Assembly: GCA_050946375.1 (NCBI GenBank)
Contig: JBMNUT010000005.1
Coordinates: 93,391-157,390, forward strand
Reading direction: 5' to 3'
From: UBA1794 sp050946375
Lineage (GTDB): Bacteria; Bacteroidota; Bacteroidia; Bacteroidales; Bacteroidaceae
DNA: 64,000 bases
The notes under the pieces are model-generated. The model did not search any database and was not told the origin of the DNA. It saw nothing but the letters and a program-made list of their open reading frames with translations. Shown one piece after another: positions 51,904-60,059 of the stretch; positions within the stretch are counted from its first letter, which is position 1; every line of letters begins with the position of its first letter. A program made the translations under genes and the position numbers.

Positions 51904-52656
51904 TTAACCGAAGCGGCCGGTAATATAGTTTTGCGTCGTTTGTTTTTCGGGGGCGGTGAAGATCCGTTTGGTATCGTTGAATTCGATCAGTTCGCCCATG
52001 TAGAAAAATGCGGTCTTATTGCTGACGCGTGCGGCCTGCTGCATGTTATGAGTAACGATTATGATGGTTGTTTTATTGCTCAAGTCGCAAATGAGTTCTT
52101 CCACCTTGCCTGTGGAGATGGGGTCGAGTGCCGAAGCGGGTTCGTCCATCAGCAGTATGGAGGGAGAGATGGCCATTGCGCGGGCAATACACAAGCGTTG
52201 CTGCTGTCCGCCGGAGAGTGCGAAAGCCGACTTCTTCAGCTTGTCCTTGACTTCGTCCCAGAGTGCGGCGCCGCGGAGCGTCTCTTCTACTCGTGCCTCA
52301 ATGAAGTCTTTGTCTTTGATGCCGTTGACCCGCAAGCCATAGGCTACGTTTTCGAAGATACTCTTGGGGAACGGGTTGGGGCGCTGGAATACCATGCCCA
52401 CGTTCTTGCGGAGCTTGTCGATACGGACGCTGCGGTCGTAGATGTTTTCCCCGTCGATGCGTATTTCGCCGGTGAGGCGCGCTCCGGGAATCAGGTCGTT
52501 CATTCGGTTCAAGAGGCGCAGGAAAGTCGACTTGCCGCAGCCTGAGGGGCCGATGAAAGCTACGACGTTTTTCTCTTCGACTTTCATGTCAATGTTCTTC
52601 AATGCGTGAAAGTCTCCGTAGTAGAAGTTCACGTTCTGTACATCTAACTTGCTCAT
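51904..52656 (-). CDS. pstB: Phosphate ABC transporter ATP-binding protein
   Basis: The 250-residue ATPase has Walker A GPSGCGKSTFLRLLNRMND (Asn-Arg-Met-Asn-Asp is a PstB marker), signature LSGGQQQRLCIARAM, Walker B ILLMDEPASALDP, and the H-loop VTHNMQQA. It powers phosphate import with PstA and PstC. Its start codon overlaps the last base of the pstA stop. Confidence 0.97.
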   Translation of the reverse strand: MSKLDVQNVNFYYGDFHALKNIDMKVEEKNVVAFIGPSGCGKSTFLRLLNRMNDLIPGARLTGEIRIDGENIYDRSVRIDKLRKNVGMVFQRPNPFPKSIFENVAYGLRVNGIKDKDFIEARVEETLRGAALWDEVKDKLKKSAFALSGGQQQRLCIARAMAISPSILLMDEPASALDPISTGKVEELICDLSNKTTIIIVTHNMQQAARVSNKTAFFYMGELIEFNDTKRIFTAPEKQTTQNYITGRFG

Positions 52657-53543
52657 TATTTTGTCTTTATTTTGTTCGCGAAATATTTTCTCATGGCGTT
52701 AGCCAATAGATTGATAAGGAGAACGATGATGATGAGCACCAGCGCCGTGCCGTAGGCTATGGGCTGCTGGGCCTCCAGGTCCGTTCCGCTGGTGGAGACC
52801 ACGTAGAGGTGGTAGGGAAGTGCCATACATTGGTCGAAGATGCTCTCGGGGAGCTTCGGCAGGAAGTAGGCCGCGCAGGTAAAGAGGATAGGCGCCGTCT
52901 CACCCGATACGCGTCCGAGCGAAAGAATGAGGCCGGTAATGACGCGGGGCATGGCCATGGGCAGGATGACGTGCCAGATGGTCTGGGCTTTGGTAGCCCC
53001 CAGGGCCAGCGAGCCTTCGCGGTAGGAGTTGGGAATGTCCTTGAGTGCCTCCTCGGTGGTGCGGATTACGATGGGGAGCGCCAGCAGTCCCAGTGTGAGC
53101 GAGCCGGCGAGTATGCTGTCGCCGAAGCTCAGATAGTTTACGAAGAGCGCCATTCCGAACAGACCGAATACGATGGAGGGGATACCTGCAAGGTTGTTCG
53201 TCATCATGCGTATGAAGCGCACGAGTTTGCCCTCCTTGGCGTATTCATTCATGTAGACGCCGCTCATGATTCCCACGGGGAAGGCGAAGCAGGCGCTGCC
53301 TACCATCAGGCACAGCGTGCCGACGATGGCGGGGAAGATACCGCCGGCGGTCATGCCGTCCTTGGGCGGTTGTGTGAGAAACTCCCAGCTGAGCACGCCG
53401 AAGCCCTTGACGATGATGAAGCCCAGTATGCCGAACAGCGACAAAGCTACCAGTCCGCTCAGCAGGCGGAAGAGGAAGAAGAAGATTTGCTCCGTCCGCT
53501 TCTTACGTGAAGCATAGTCGGAAGGAAAATGTGGTATATTCAT
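52656..53543 (-). CDS. pstA: Phosphate ABC transporter permease PstA
   Basis: The 295-residue inner-membrane protein has six membrane segments and the inner-face loop EALKDIPNSYREGSLALGATKAQTIWHVILP, where the permease meets PstB (EAA motif). The family mark FLTQPPKDGMTAGGI is present near residue 60. It is directly followed by pstB. Upstream, a 92-base gap with two 22-bp repeat units separates it from pstC. Confidence 0.96.
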   Translation of the reverse strand: MNIPHFPSDYASRKKRTEQIFFFLFRLLSGLVALSLFGILGFIIVKGFGVLSWEFLTQPPKDGMTAGGIFPAIVGTLCLMVGSACFAFPVGIMSGVYMNEYAKEGKLVRFIRMMTNNLAGIPSIVFGLFGMALFVNYLSFGDSILAGSLTLGLLALPIVIRTTEEALKDIPNSYREGSLALGATKAQTIWHVILPMAMPRVITGLILSLGRVSGETAPILFTCAAYFLPKLPESIFDQCMALPYHLYVVSTSGTDLEAQQPIAYGTALVLIIIVLLINLLANAMRKYFANKIKTK

Positions 53544-53608
53544 TGTGTGTTAGTGGTGCAAGTCTTTTGTTGAAAACGGTTGCATGTTTTATCGGTTAGT
53601 GGCGGCAC

Positions 53609-53637
53609 TTTTCGGGAAAAGTGCCGTGGCTTTTTTC
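53609..53637 (+). repeat. 22-bp periodic intergenic repeat, array 7
   Basis: Two units start at 53609 (ttttcgggaaaagtgccgtgg) and 53631, 22 bases apart, within the pst operon between pstC and pstA. The first unit is itself a stem (cacttttc / gaaaagtg) followed by TTTTTT on the plus strand. Confidence 0.6.
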
Positions 53638-54829
53638 ATCGTTTGTTGCGGGAAGAGATGTATTCCACACAGAGGTTGATGAAGAAAGTGATGAAGAACA
53701 GGATTACGCCCAGCAGGAAGAGCGACTGATAGTGTGCGCCTCCGGCCGGAGCTTCGCCCAGTTCGGCAGCGATGGTGGCAGGGATGGTGCGCAGCGGCTC
53801 GAGGATGCTCGTCGGCATGACTGCCGCATTTCCCGTCACCATCAGCACGGCCATCGTCTCGCCCACGGCGCGCCCGATGCCGAGCACTACGCCCGAGGTG
53901 ATACCCGATATGGAGTAGGGCACGACTACCTTGTAGATCGTCTGCCAGCGGCTTGCTCCCAGCGCCAGGCTCGCTTCGCGCATCGTGTTGGGGCAGCTGC
54001 GCATGGCGTCTTCGCCCACGGTGATAATCGTCGGCAGAGCCATCAGGGCCAGGATGAGGCTACCGGCCAGACCGGTTTCGCCTACGGGCAGGTCGAACGT
54101 TTCCTGCAGGAAGGGTACGACCACGGCCAGGCCGAAGAAGCCGAGTACTACCGAGGGAATGCCGTTAAGCAACTCGATAACCGGCTTGAGCACCTGCCGG
54201 ATGCGCTCGTCGGCCACCTCCGAGAGGTAAATGGCCACGGCCAGTCCGAACGGGAGGGCAATGATGATGGCGAAAATCGTGACCCACAGCGTGCCGCTCA
54301 CCAGGGGCAGTATGCCGAAAAGGGGCGAGGGGGTAGCCGTGGGGAACCACTCCTTGCCGAGCAATACGTCGCTCACTTTGATGTTCCGCTCCTCGAGCAG
54401 CCGGATGTTTGCCTGGTCTTTCACCAGGTCCTCAGGGACGAACGCTATCATTCCCCGGTTCTGTTCGATTTGTTCGGCAATGCAGCGCCCCGCGTTCTCG
54501 TAGTTGGCGCCCAGTTGCTCTTCCGTGTAGAGTTCCGGGAGCTGCTCCAGGCGGAAAGTAGTGATAGGGCAGTCGATTCCGCCCAGCTCTTTCCAGTTGG
54601 AGAGTTCTTCGTCGAATACCAGTTTAATCTGGTCGGCCGACAGCGACTCTACGGGGTTTTCCTTGTTGACGGCCAGCACGTAGCCTTCCTCCACCACCTT
54701 GTGCCGGAACAAACCGGCAGCTTCCGCGAAAAGAAATGTAATGATGAGGAGAATGACGATGCTCGTGACGAAGCCGCTTACGGTAAGCACACGGCGAACC
54801 GCCGATTCACAAAATTGTTTGAGGTTCAT
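53636..54829 (-). CDS. pstC: Phosphate ABC transporter permease PstC with PstS-like insert
   Basis: The 397-residue protein is longer than typical PstC (about 300-320). After the first membrane segment (about 17-40) there is an extracytoplasmic insert (about 45-165). Its sequence VNKENPVESLSADQIKLVF...NWKELGG is like the PstS of this operon (VNPKNPVSRLTRAQLEAIF...NWKQVGG). The permease domain with five further segments and the loop DAMRSCPNTMREASLALGASRWQTIYKVVVP follows. The insert may be a tethered piece of phosphate-binding protein. Confidence 0.95.
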   Translation of the reverse strand: MNLKQFCESAVRRVLTVSGFVTSIVILLIITFLFAEAAGLFRHKVVEEGYVLAVNKENPVESLSADQIKLVFDEELSNWKELGGIDCPITTFRLEQLPELYTEEQLGANYENAGRCIAEQIEQNRGMIAFVPEDLVKDQANIRLLEERNIKVSDVLLGKEWFPTATPSPLFGILPLVSGTLWVTIFAIIIALPFGLAVAIYLSEVADERIRQVLKPVIELLNGIPSVVLGFFGLAVVVPFLQETFDLPVGETGLAGSLILALMALPTIITVGEDAMRSCPNTMREASLALGASRWQTIYKVVVPYSISGITSGVVLGIGRAVGETMAVLMVTGNAAVMPTSILEPLRTIPATIAAELGEAPAGGAHYQSLFLLGVILFFITFFINLCVEYISSRNKR

Positions 54830-54879
54830 ATATATCCGTTTTTTTCAGCCTTTCCCCGGAGGGAGAGGGGTTAATACAT

Positions 54880-55728
54880 TCATTTTTTCAGAGGTACGAA
54901 TCCGCTTTCCTTTACGAGTTTCTGTCCTTCGGACGAGAGCAGAAAGTCGATGAAGGGACGCACTACCTTTTCGTTCTTCACATTATAATAATAGTAAAGC
55001 GGGCGCACGATGGGGTATTTCCCGTTCATGGAGTTCTCCACCGTGGGCGGATAATATTTGCCTCCCTCGTAGGCTACGGAGAGTGCCTTTACGTGTGGGT
55101 TCAGATAGGCCAGTCCTACGTAGCCGATGGCGCCCGGCGTCTGGCGCACGGACTGGATGATGGCGCCCGTAGCCGGCATGGAAAGAATGCTGCTCATGTA
55201 GTTTTTGTTGCCCAGGACGCTCTCCTTGAAGAATTCGTAAGTACCCGACGACGTTTCGCGCGAGTAGACTACGATTTTCCGGTCCGGTCCGCCGACTTGT
55301 TTCCAGTTCGTGATTTTTCCACGGAAGATGGCCTCGAGCTGCGCGCGCGTCAGCCGCGAAACCGGATTCTTCGGGTTTACAATGACGGCCAGCGCATCGT
55401 ATGCGATGATTACTTCTTCTACTTGCTGTCCGGCTTTCCGCAGTTTCATCTGCTCGCTGAATTTTATTTTTCGCGACGCCATGGCAATGTCCGTCACGTC
55501 TTCCAGCAAAGCCGATATACCTACGCCCGTACCGCCTCCGGTGACGGTGATGCTGGCCTCAGGGTGCTTCTTCAAGAAAGCCTCACCGGCTTCCTGCGTA
55601 AGGGGCAAGACCGTATCGCTTCCCTTAACGCGCTGGGCGAAGAGGGTAGACGAAGCGGAAGAAATTGCCAAGAGCATGCAGAATAAGAGGAAAGTGTTCC
55701 TGCTTTTCGTCCGTTGTTTTTTATCCAT
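54880..55728 (-). CDS. pstS: Phosphate-binding protein PstS
   Basis: The start at MDKKQRTKSRNTFLLFCML (55728) gives 282 residues with a signal peptide ending TLFAQ. Binding-site motifs are RVKGSDTVLPL, TVTGGGTGVGISALLE, and SRETSSGTYEFFKE. It captures phosphate in the periplasm and delivers it to PstCA. It is first in the operon pstS-pstC-pstA-pstB-phoU, with a 50-base gap to pstC. Confidence 0.95.
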   Translation of the reverse strand: MDKKQRTKSRNTFLLFCMLLAISSASSTLFAQRVKGSDTVLPLTQEAGEAFLKKHPEASITVTGGGTGVGISALLEDVTDIAMASRKIKFSEQMKLRKAGQQVEEVIIAYDALAVIVNPKNPVSRLTRAQLEAIFRGKITNWKQVGGPDRKIVVYSRETSSGTYEFFKESVLGNKNYMSSILSMPATGAIIQSVRQTPGAIGYVGLAYLNPHVKALSVAYEGGKYYPPTVENSMNGKYPIVRPLYYYYNVKNEKVVRPFIDFLLSSEGQKLVKESGFVPLKK

Positions 55729-55812
55729 TTGTGCAGTGTTTAGGTTGATATTTTTTGACTCCCCGGCCCGGCGAAGGTTCGGGTGTTTGAGATGTATCCC
55801 CGTTTTGCGCCG

Positions 55813-55820
55813 CAAAGATA
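55813..55820 (-). promoter_or_regulatory. -7 box of the pst operon
   Basis: TATCTTTG on the minus strand, 84 bases before the pstS start. No TTTG is found at standard -33 spacing, which would fit a promoter that needs an activator. Confidence 0.55.
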
Positions 55821-55904
55821 CGTATGCAGAATGTAAAGTCGGGTTTGCCCCTATGGGTTGGTAGGTGAATTGTAACACGTTTGCTTGTTTTTTGTAGTAC
55901 GATA

Positions 55905-55922
55905 TTACATCGCTGTTACATC
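55905..55922. promoter_or_regulatory. Pho-box-like direct repeat upstream of pstS
   Basis: TTACATC occurs twice with a 4-base spacer (55905-55911 and 55916-55922), an 11-bp period like known PhoB/PhoP boxes. It lies about 85 bases upstream of the -7 box of pstS. A TGTAACA follows at 55871. Regulation by phosphate is inferred. Confidence 0.45.
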
Positions 55923-55966
55923 TTGCCTGGAAAAGTGCCGGGGCGGCGGGAGAAAAGTCCCTGCAC

Positions 55967-56012
55967 TTTTCTTTTTTACCGCAGGCACTTTTGTTCGTAA
56001 GTGCCGGGCTTA
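55967..56012 (+). repeat. 22-bp periodic intergenic repeat, array 8
   Basis: Three unit starts lie at 55967, 55989 and 56010 in the divergent gap between pstS and the lyase gene. Related but weaker sequence runs on to about 56085. No clear promoter of the lyase gene is seen in 56013-56213. Confidence 0.6.
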
Positions 56013-56213
56013 TCTTACTCTTTTTGCAGAAGCTCTCAGGTTTCCGTGCGGCGGGCAGGGCTTTTTTTCCGCCCCTTTTGGCGCGGAGAGAGGGCGGTCG
56101 GACTGAAAAATGGGAGTTTTTCCTCTCTTTTTAAGGCCGCTACTGGCGGTTTTTTGAACTTTTTTGTTATAATTGTCCCCATGCGTATTTACTTATCTTA
56201 TCATACTTACATC

Positions 56214-59200
56214 ATGAAAACGAAGCTGAAAATGCGGTTGTGGCTGGCGTCTTGTCTGCTGACGGGGGCGTGGCTTGGCCTGCAGGCGCAGACCGACGGG
56301 CTGCGGCTGCGCTATGATTTTGAACAGACGAGCGGGGCGTCGGTGTCCGATGTCTCGCCGGAGGGAGGAGTGACGGCTACCTTGAAGAACCAGGCACAGG
56401 TAGTGGAAATGGGCAAATATCATGTGCTCGACCTGGGTAGCGGTACGGGTTATCTGGACCTGACGGCCCGTGCGGGCGAAGTGTTCCGCTCCTTGGACTC
56501 CTATACGGTATCGGTTTATTACCGGGTGGACGAAGATGCGTCGCTCTCGGGTAACGGTTTTTTCCTTTGGGCTTTCTCTACTTCTGAGGCCTGCACCGCC
56601 TCGGATGGAAAATATTCGGCCTATCGGCTCAATGCGCAGCGCTTTGCCAATTCTACCGGCGGCTATGGCAACGAATACGGCATCGAAGTGGGCGGAGCTT
56701 CGGAGAAGGGGCGCTGGATTCACGTACTCTATACGCAGGACGGCGCTCGCGGAAGTCTTTACTTGGACGGTGTACGGAAGGGAACGTCCGGCAGCATGCC
56801 GCTCAATTCGGAGAACTTCGCGGGGGTCGATGTGCCCTACGTATGGCTGGGGCGTGCGCCGTTTTCGGCCGACAGTTACCTGACTCAGACGCTTATCTAC
56901 GACTTCCGTCTCTACGACCGCGTGCTGGATGCGGCGGAAATCGAGGCGCTGGCGGCGCTGACCGACAGTCTGGACTATGAGTACCGCTACGGAAACACGG
57001 GAGACTTCAGTGCTTTGCGCGCGGCGGTCGAGGCTGCTCGCCGTCTGGTGGCCGAGGATGCTTCGGATTTCCCCGCCGCGGCTGTCGGAATCTTCGAGGA
57101 TGAAATCAACGTCTCCCAGGACTTGATTGACGAGGGGAAGGTCAATCAGTCCATTATCGATGCGCAACTTGCAGAACTGACGGCTGCGCAGGCAACACTG
57201 GAGGCCACTCGCGGATGGGAGCTTGACGATTCCGGCACGGCGGCGGGCGGCTACGACACGGAGCGCGGCTTCCGCCATCCCGGAGCGCTGCATACCGATG
57301 CCGATTTTGCCCGCATCAGGGCGCAGATAGCAGCCGGAAACGAGGAAGTGGTGGCTGCCTACAACGTGCTGCTCAATGCCGAATATTCGCAGTCGACCGT
57401 GACTACTTACCCAGTGGAGACCATCGTTCGTGGCGGAGGCGTGGGCGAAAACTACATCAATGCGGCGCGCGGCGCCACGATGGCCTATCAAAATGCCTTG
57501 CGCTGGAAGATAGATGGCACGAAGGCTAATGCCGACCGCGCCGTGCAGATACTGAATGCGTGGGCCAATACGACGAAAGTCATCGGCGGAGACTCTAATT
57601 ATGCGCTGGCCGCAGGGCTTTATGGCTACGAGTTTGCCAATGCGGCGGAACTGATGCGCGACTATGAGGGTTGGGCAGAGGCCGATTTTGAGAATTTCAG
57701 GCGCTGGATGCTCGACGTGTGGTATCCTTCGTGCATCAACTTCCTGCGTGGTCGCAACGGGACTTGGGAGAATGCGGCCAACATCCCGGCTGCCGGCTGG
57801 GGCGCGGCAGGCCAACGGCCGGGGCACTACTGGTCGAACTGGGGATTGTGTAACGCGTTGGCCGTGATGACCATCGGCATTCTCTGCGACGACGTGTTCA
57901 TTTACAACCAAGGGCTTTCCTATTATAAATATGACCAGGTGGGAACGTTTACCAACGACCGCGGTTCGGAAATTACGAACGACGGTTTGACCGAATTCCT
58001 CGGCAACCTCGTGCCCGTAGTGCATGCGGACGAGCGCGGCGCCTATGGCTATCTCGGCCAGATGCAGGAGAGCGGCCGCGACCAGGGGCATGCCGCCATG
58101 GCGCTCGGGCTGGCGGTGGACATTTGCCAGACGGCATGGAATCAGGGCGACGACCTGTTCTCTTACATGGACAACCGCCTGGCTGCCGGAATAGAGTTCT
58201 TCGCTGCGTATAATCACGGCGGGGTTGCGGCTACCGATTTGCCGTGGACCACGTATTGCTATGCCGACTGCCGCACGGCCTGGCACAACGCCTGGCGTCA
58301 AACGGGCATCAACGGTGCTCCTCACGCCGCACGTCCTTACTGGGGGCGCATCATCGGTCACTACGAAGGCATCAAGGGAGTTGCCCTTCCCTATGCCGAG
58401 ATGGCCAAGAAGCAGATGGGCATCGACGGCGGAGGCACGGGTGGAACCAGCGGAGGCTACGACCACATGGGCTATTCCGTCCTGACTTGTACGCGCGACT
58501 CCATCGGTCCCGATCAGGCGCCTACCTTGCTTACGCCGGTCATGGAGTACAACGGGCTCACCGTGGAGCACAACGAGTTGGGAGGCTTGAGCAATACGTT
58601 CGAAGTTACGCCTACTTCGGCTCTGCCCGCAGGGACGATTGTCACGCTCAAGCCGCAGTTGCCCGAAGGTGTGGCCGACGATGCCGGCCAATGGGCCTGG
58701 ACTACCGGCGAAACGACCAAGGATATTACCGTAGTGGCCGACGCAAGTCGCGTGTACCGCGTTACTTATACGAATGCCAACGGCGTGAAGAGCGAACAAG
58801 TCTTTACGATTGCCGTGGCGAGCGACTGCGAAGAGAGCAAACTGACGCCGCACATTACGTACAACGGGGAGACCTTCGACCAGACTTCCCTGGAGGTTCT
58901 CTACGGAAGTTCCGTCACTCTTTCCCTGGACGGCGGAGGCGGCTGGGGGCAATGGAGTTGGGAGAACGGCTCGACAGCCTCGTCGATTACGCTGCCCCAC
59001 GTAACATCCGGCCATACCATCTCGGTCGTTTACACAAACCAGGGCGGGCGTAAACATTTGGTTACCTTCCAAATCAGCGTTCGGAACGTGCGTCCGGACA
59101 TAACCGTAGGCAACCGTACCTATCAGGACAGCACCGTGGCAGTGGTCGATGCGGGGACCGACGTAGTCCTGGCGGCCGTTTCCACCAGTTCGCGCCCCGG

Positions 59201-59909
59201 CACTTACCTCTGGAGCGATGGCTCTACGGGCTCTTCGCTTACGCTGGAAGATGTGCAGGCCTCGGGAACGTACACCGTGGACTATACCGTAGGCGAAGAT
59301 GTGACGTCGCTCACCTTTTATGTCTACGTGCCTTTGTCCCGTTATGCCACCCCCGAGAGCGGGAACTACTATATCCGTTACGAGAACTCCGATACCTATC
59401 TGACGAACCGGGGCGACGGTTCGGCGCCGGTGTTCATGCCCAAAGACGAATCGAACCCGCTTTCGCAGCAATGGGGTGTGGAGAATACGCCGCCGCTCAC
59501 CATATACAGTTTCATTTCGTTGCTGGATTCCACTTATCTCACCAATACGGGTGAACTGAAGACGAGCCTCGCCATCCCGTTCCGTTTCTCCGCCGCTGTG
59601 GGAACGGACCGCCTTGCCATCCTCAAGTCTGCCACTTCCGGCCTGAGGTATTGGGGTGTTCGTGCGGACGGCAGCATCAATTTTGCCGCGAGCGAATCGC
59701 CGAACGATTTTCCCTTCGAGCTTATCCCGGTAGAAGGCGGTACTGGCACGGGGCTCGACGCTCCCGCTGTCGGAGAGCGCGCGGTGCGCAGCGTCCGTTA
59801 CTATACGGAAAGCGGCATCCGTCTCGACCGTCCTCGGAAAGGGCTCAACATCCGTCAGACCCTCTATACGGATGGAACGGTGGAAACCGATAAGTTTTTT
59901 GAGGAATAA
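56214..59909 (+). CDS. Large secreted alginate-lyase-fold protein with LamG and Ig-like domains
   Basis: The start is at MKTKLKMRLWLASCLLTG (56214), which gives a clean signal peptide ending LQAQ and 1231 residues. The order is: a LamG/concanavalin-like domain (about 28-255, ending YDFRLYDRVLDAAEIEAL), a helical linker, and an (alpha/alpha) toroid of the alginate_lyase type (about 350-770). That toroid includes SNWGLCNALAVMTIGILCDD, ESGRDQGHAAMALG and WTTYCYADCRTAWHNAW, and resembles PL38. Three Ig-like repeats (about 775-1040), a beta-trefoil-like segment (about 1045-1170) and a C-terminal tail (SVRYYTESGIRLDRPRKGLN) follow. It probably cleaves an acidic polysaccharide outside the cell; the substrate is not certain. 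No SusC/D pair is nearby. Confidence 0.8.
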   Translation: MKTKLKMRLWLASCLLTGAWLGLQAQTDGLRLRYDFEQTSGASVSDVSPEGGVTATLKNQAQVVEMGKYHVLDLGSGTGYLDLTARAGEVFRSLDSYTVSVYYRVDEDASLSGNGFFLWAFSTSEACTASDGKYSAYRLNAQRFANSTGGYGNEYGIEVGGASEKGRWIHVLYTQDGARGSLYLDGVRKGTSGSMPLNSENFAGVDVPYVWLGRAPFSADSYLTQTLIYDFRLYDRVLDAAEIEALAALTDSLDYEYRYGNTGDFSALRAAVEAARRLVAEDASDFPAAAVGIFEDEINVSQDLIDEGKVNQSIIDAQLAELTAAQATLEATRGWELDDSGTAAGGYDTERGFRHPGALHTDADFARIRAQIAAGNEEVVAAYNVLLNAEYSQSTVTTYPVETIVRGGGVGENYINAARGATMAYQNALRWKIDGTKANADRAVQILNAWANTTKVIGGDSNYALAAGLYGYEFANAAELMRDYEGWAEADFENFRRWMLDVWYPSCINFLRGRNGTWENAANIPAAGWGAAGQRPGHYWSNWGLCNALAVMTIGILCDDVFIYNQGLSYYKYDQVGTFTNDRGSEITNDGLTEFLGNLVPVVHADERGAYGYLGQMQESGRDQGHAAMALGLAVDICQTAWNQGDDLFSYMDNRLAAGIEFFAAYNHGGVAATDLPWTTYCYADCRTAWHNAWRQTGINGAPHAARPYWGRIIGHYEGIKGVALPYAEMAKKQMGIDGGGTGGTSGGYDHMGYSVLTCTRDSIGPDQAPTLLTPVMEYNGLTVEHNELGGLSNTFEVTPTSALPAGTIVTLKPQLPEGVADDAGQWAWTTGETTKDITVVADASRVYRVTYTNANGVKSEQVFTIAVASDCEESKLTPHITYNGETFDQTSLEVLYGSSVTLSLDGGGGWGQWSWENGSTASSITLPHVTSGHTISVVYTNQGGRKHLVTFQISVRNVRPDITVGNRTYQDSTVAVVDAGTDVVLAAVSTSSRPGTYLWSDGSTGSSLTLEDVQASGTYTVDYTVGEDVTSLTFYVYVPLSRYATPESGNYYIRYENSDTYLTNRGDGSAPVFMPKDESNPLSQQWGVENTPPLTIYSFISLLDSTYLTNTGELKTSLAIPFRFSAAVGTDRLAILKSATSGLRYWGVRADGSINFAASESPNDFPFELIPVEGGTGTGLDAPAVGERAVRSVRYYTESGIRLDRPRKGLNIRQTLYTDGTVETDKFFEE

Positions 59910-59950
59910 CCACTCTGCTGTCCTGCATGGCGGCAAAGCCTTGGGATGAA

Positions 59951-59992
59951 ACGACCCGGGAAGATGAGATTTTCTCTCCTTCCCGGGTCGTT
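59951..59992 (+). terminator. Terminator between lyase and GH30 genes
   Basis: A 10-bp perfect inverted repeat (cgacccggga / tcccgggtcg), extended by aag/ctt-type pairs, is followed by nine T. It separates the convergent lyase and GH30 genes. Confidence 0.92.
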
Positions 59993-60059
59993 TTTTTTTG
60001 AAGGGGTTCTTCTGTCGGTGGCAGGTCAGTGGGCAGAACTGCTTTCGTCGTTATCCGTT

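Noticed and set aside
56193..59936. Minus-strand open frame of 1247 codons opposite the lyase gene
   Set aside because: The lyase frame has a signal peptide and clear domains; the antisense translation has neither and arises from high G+C codon use.
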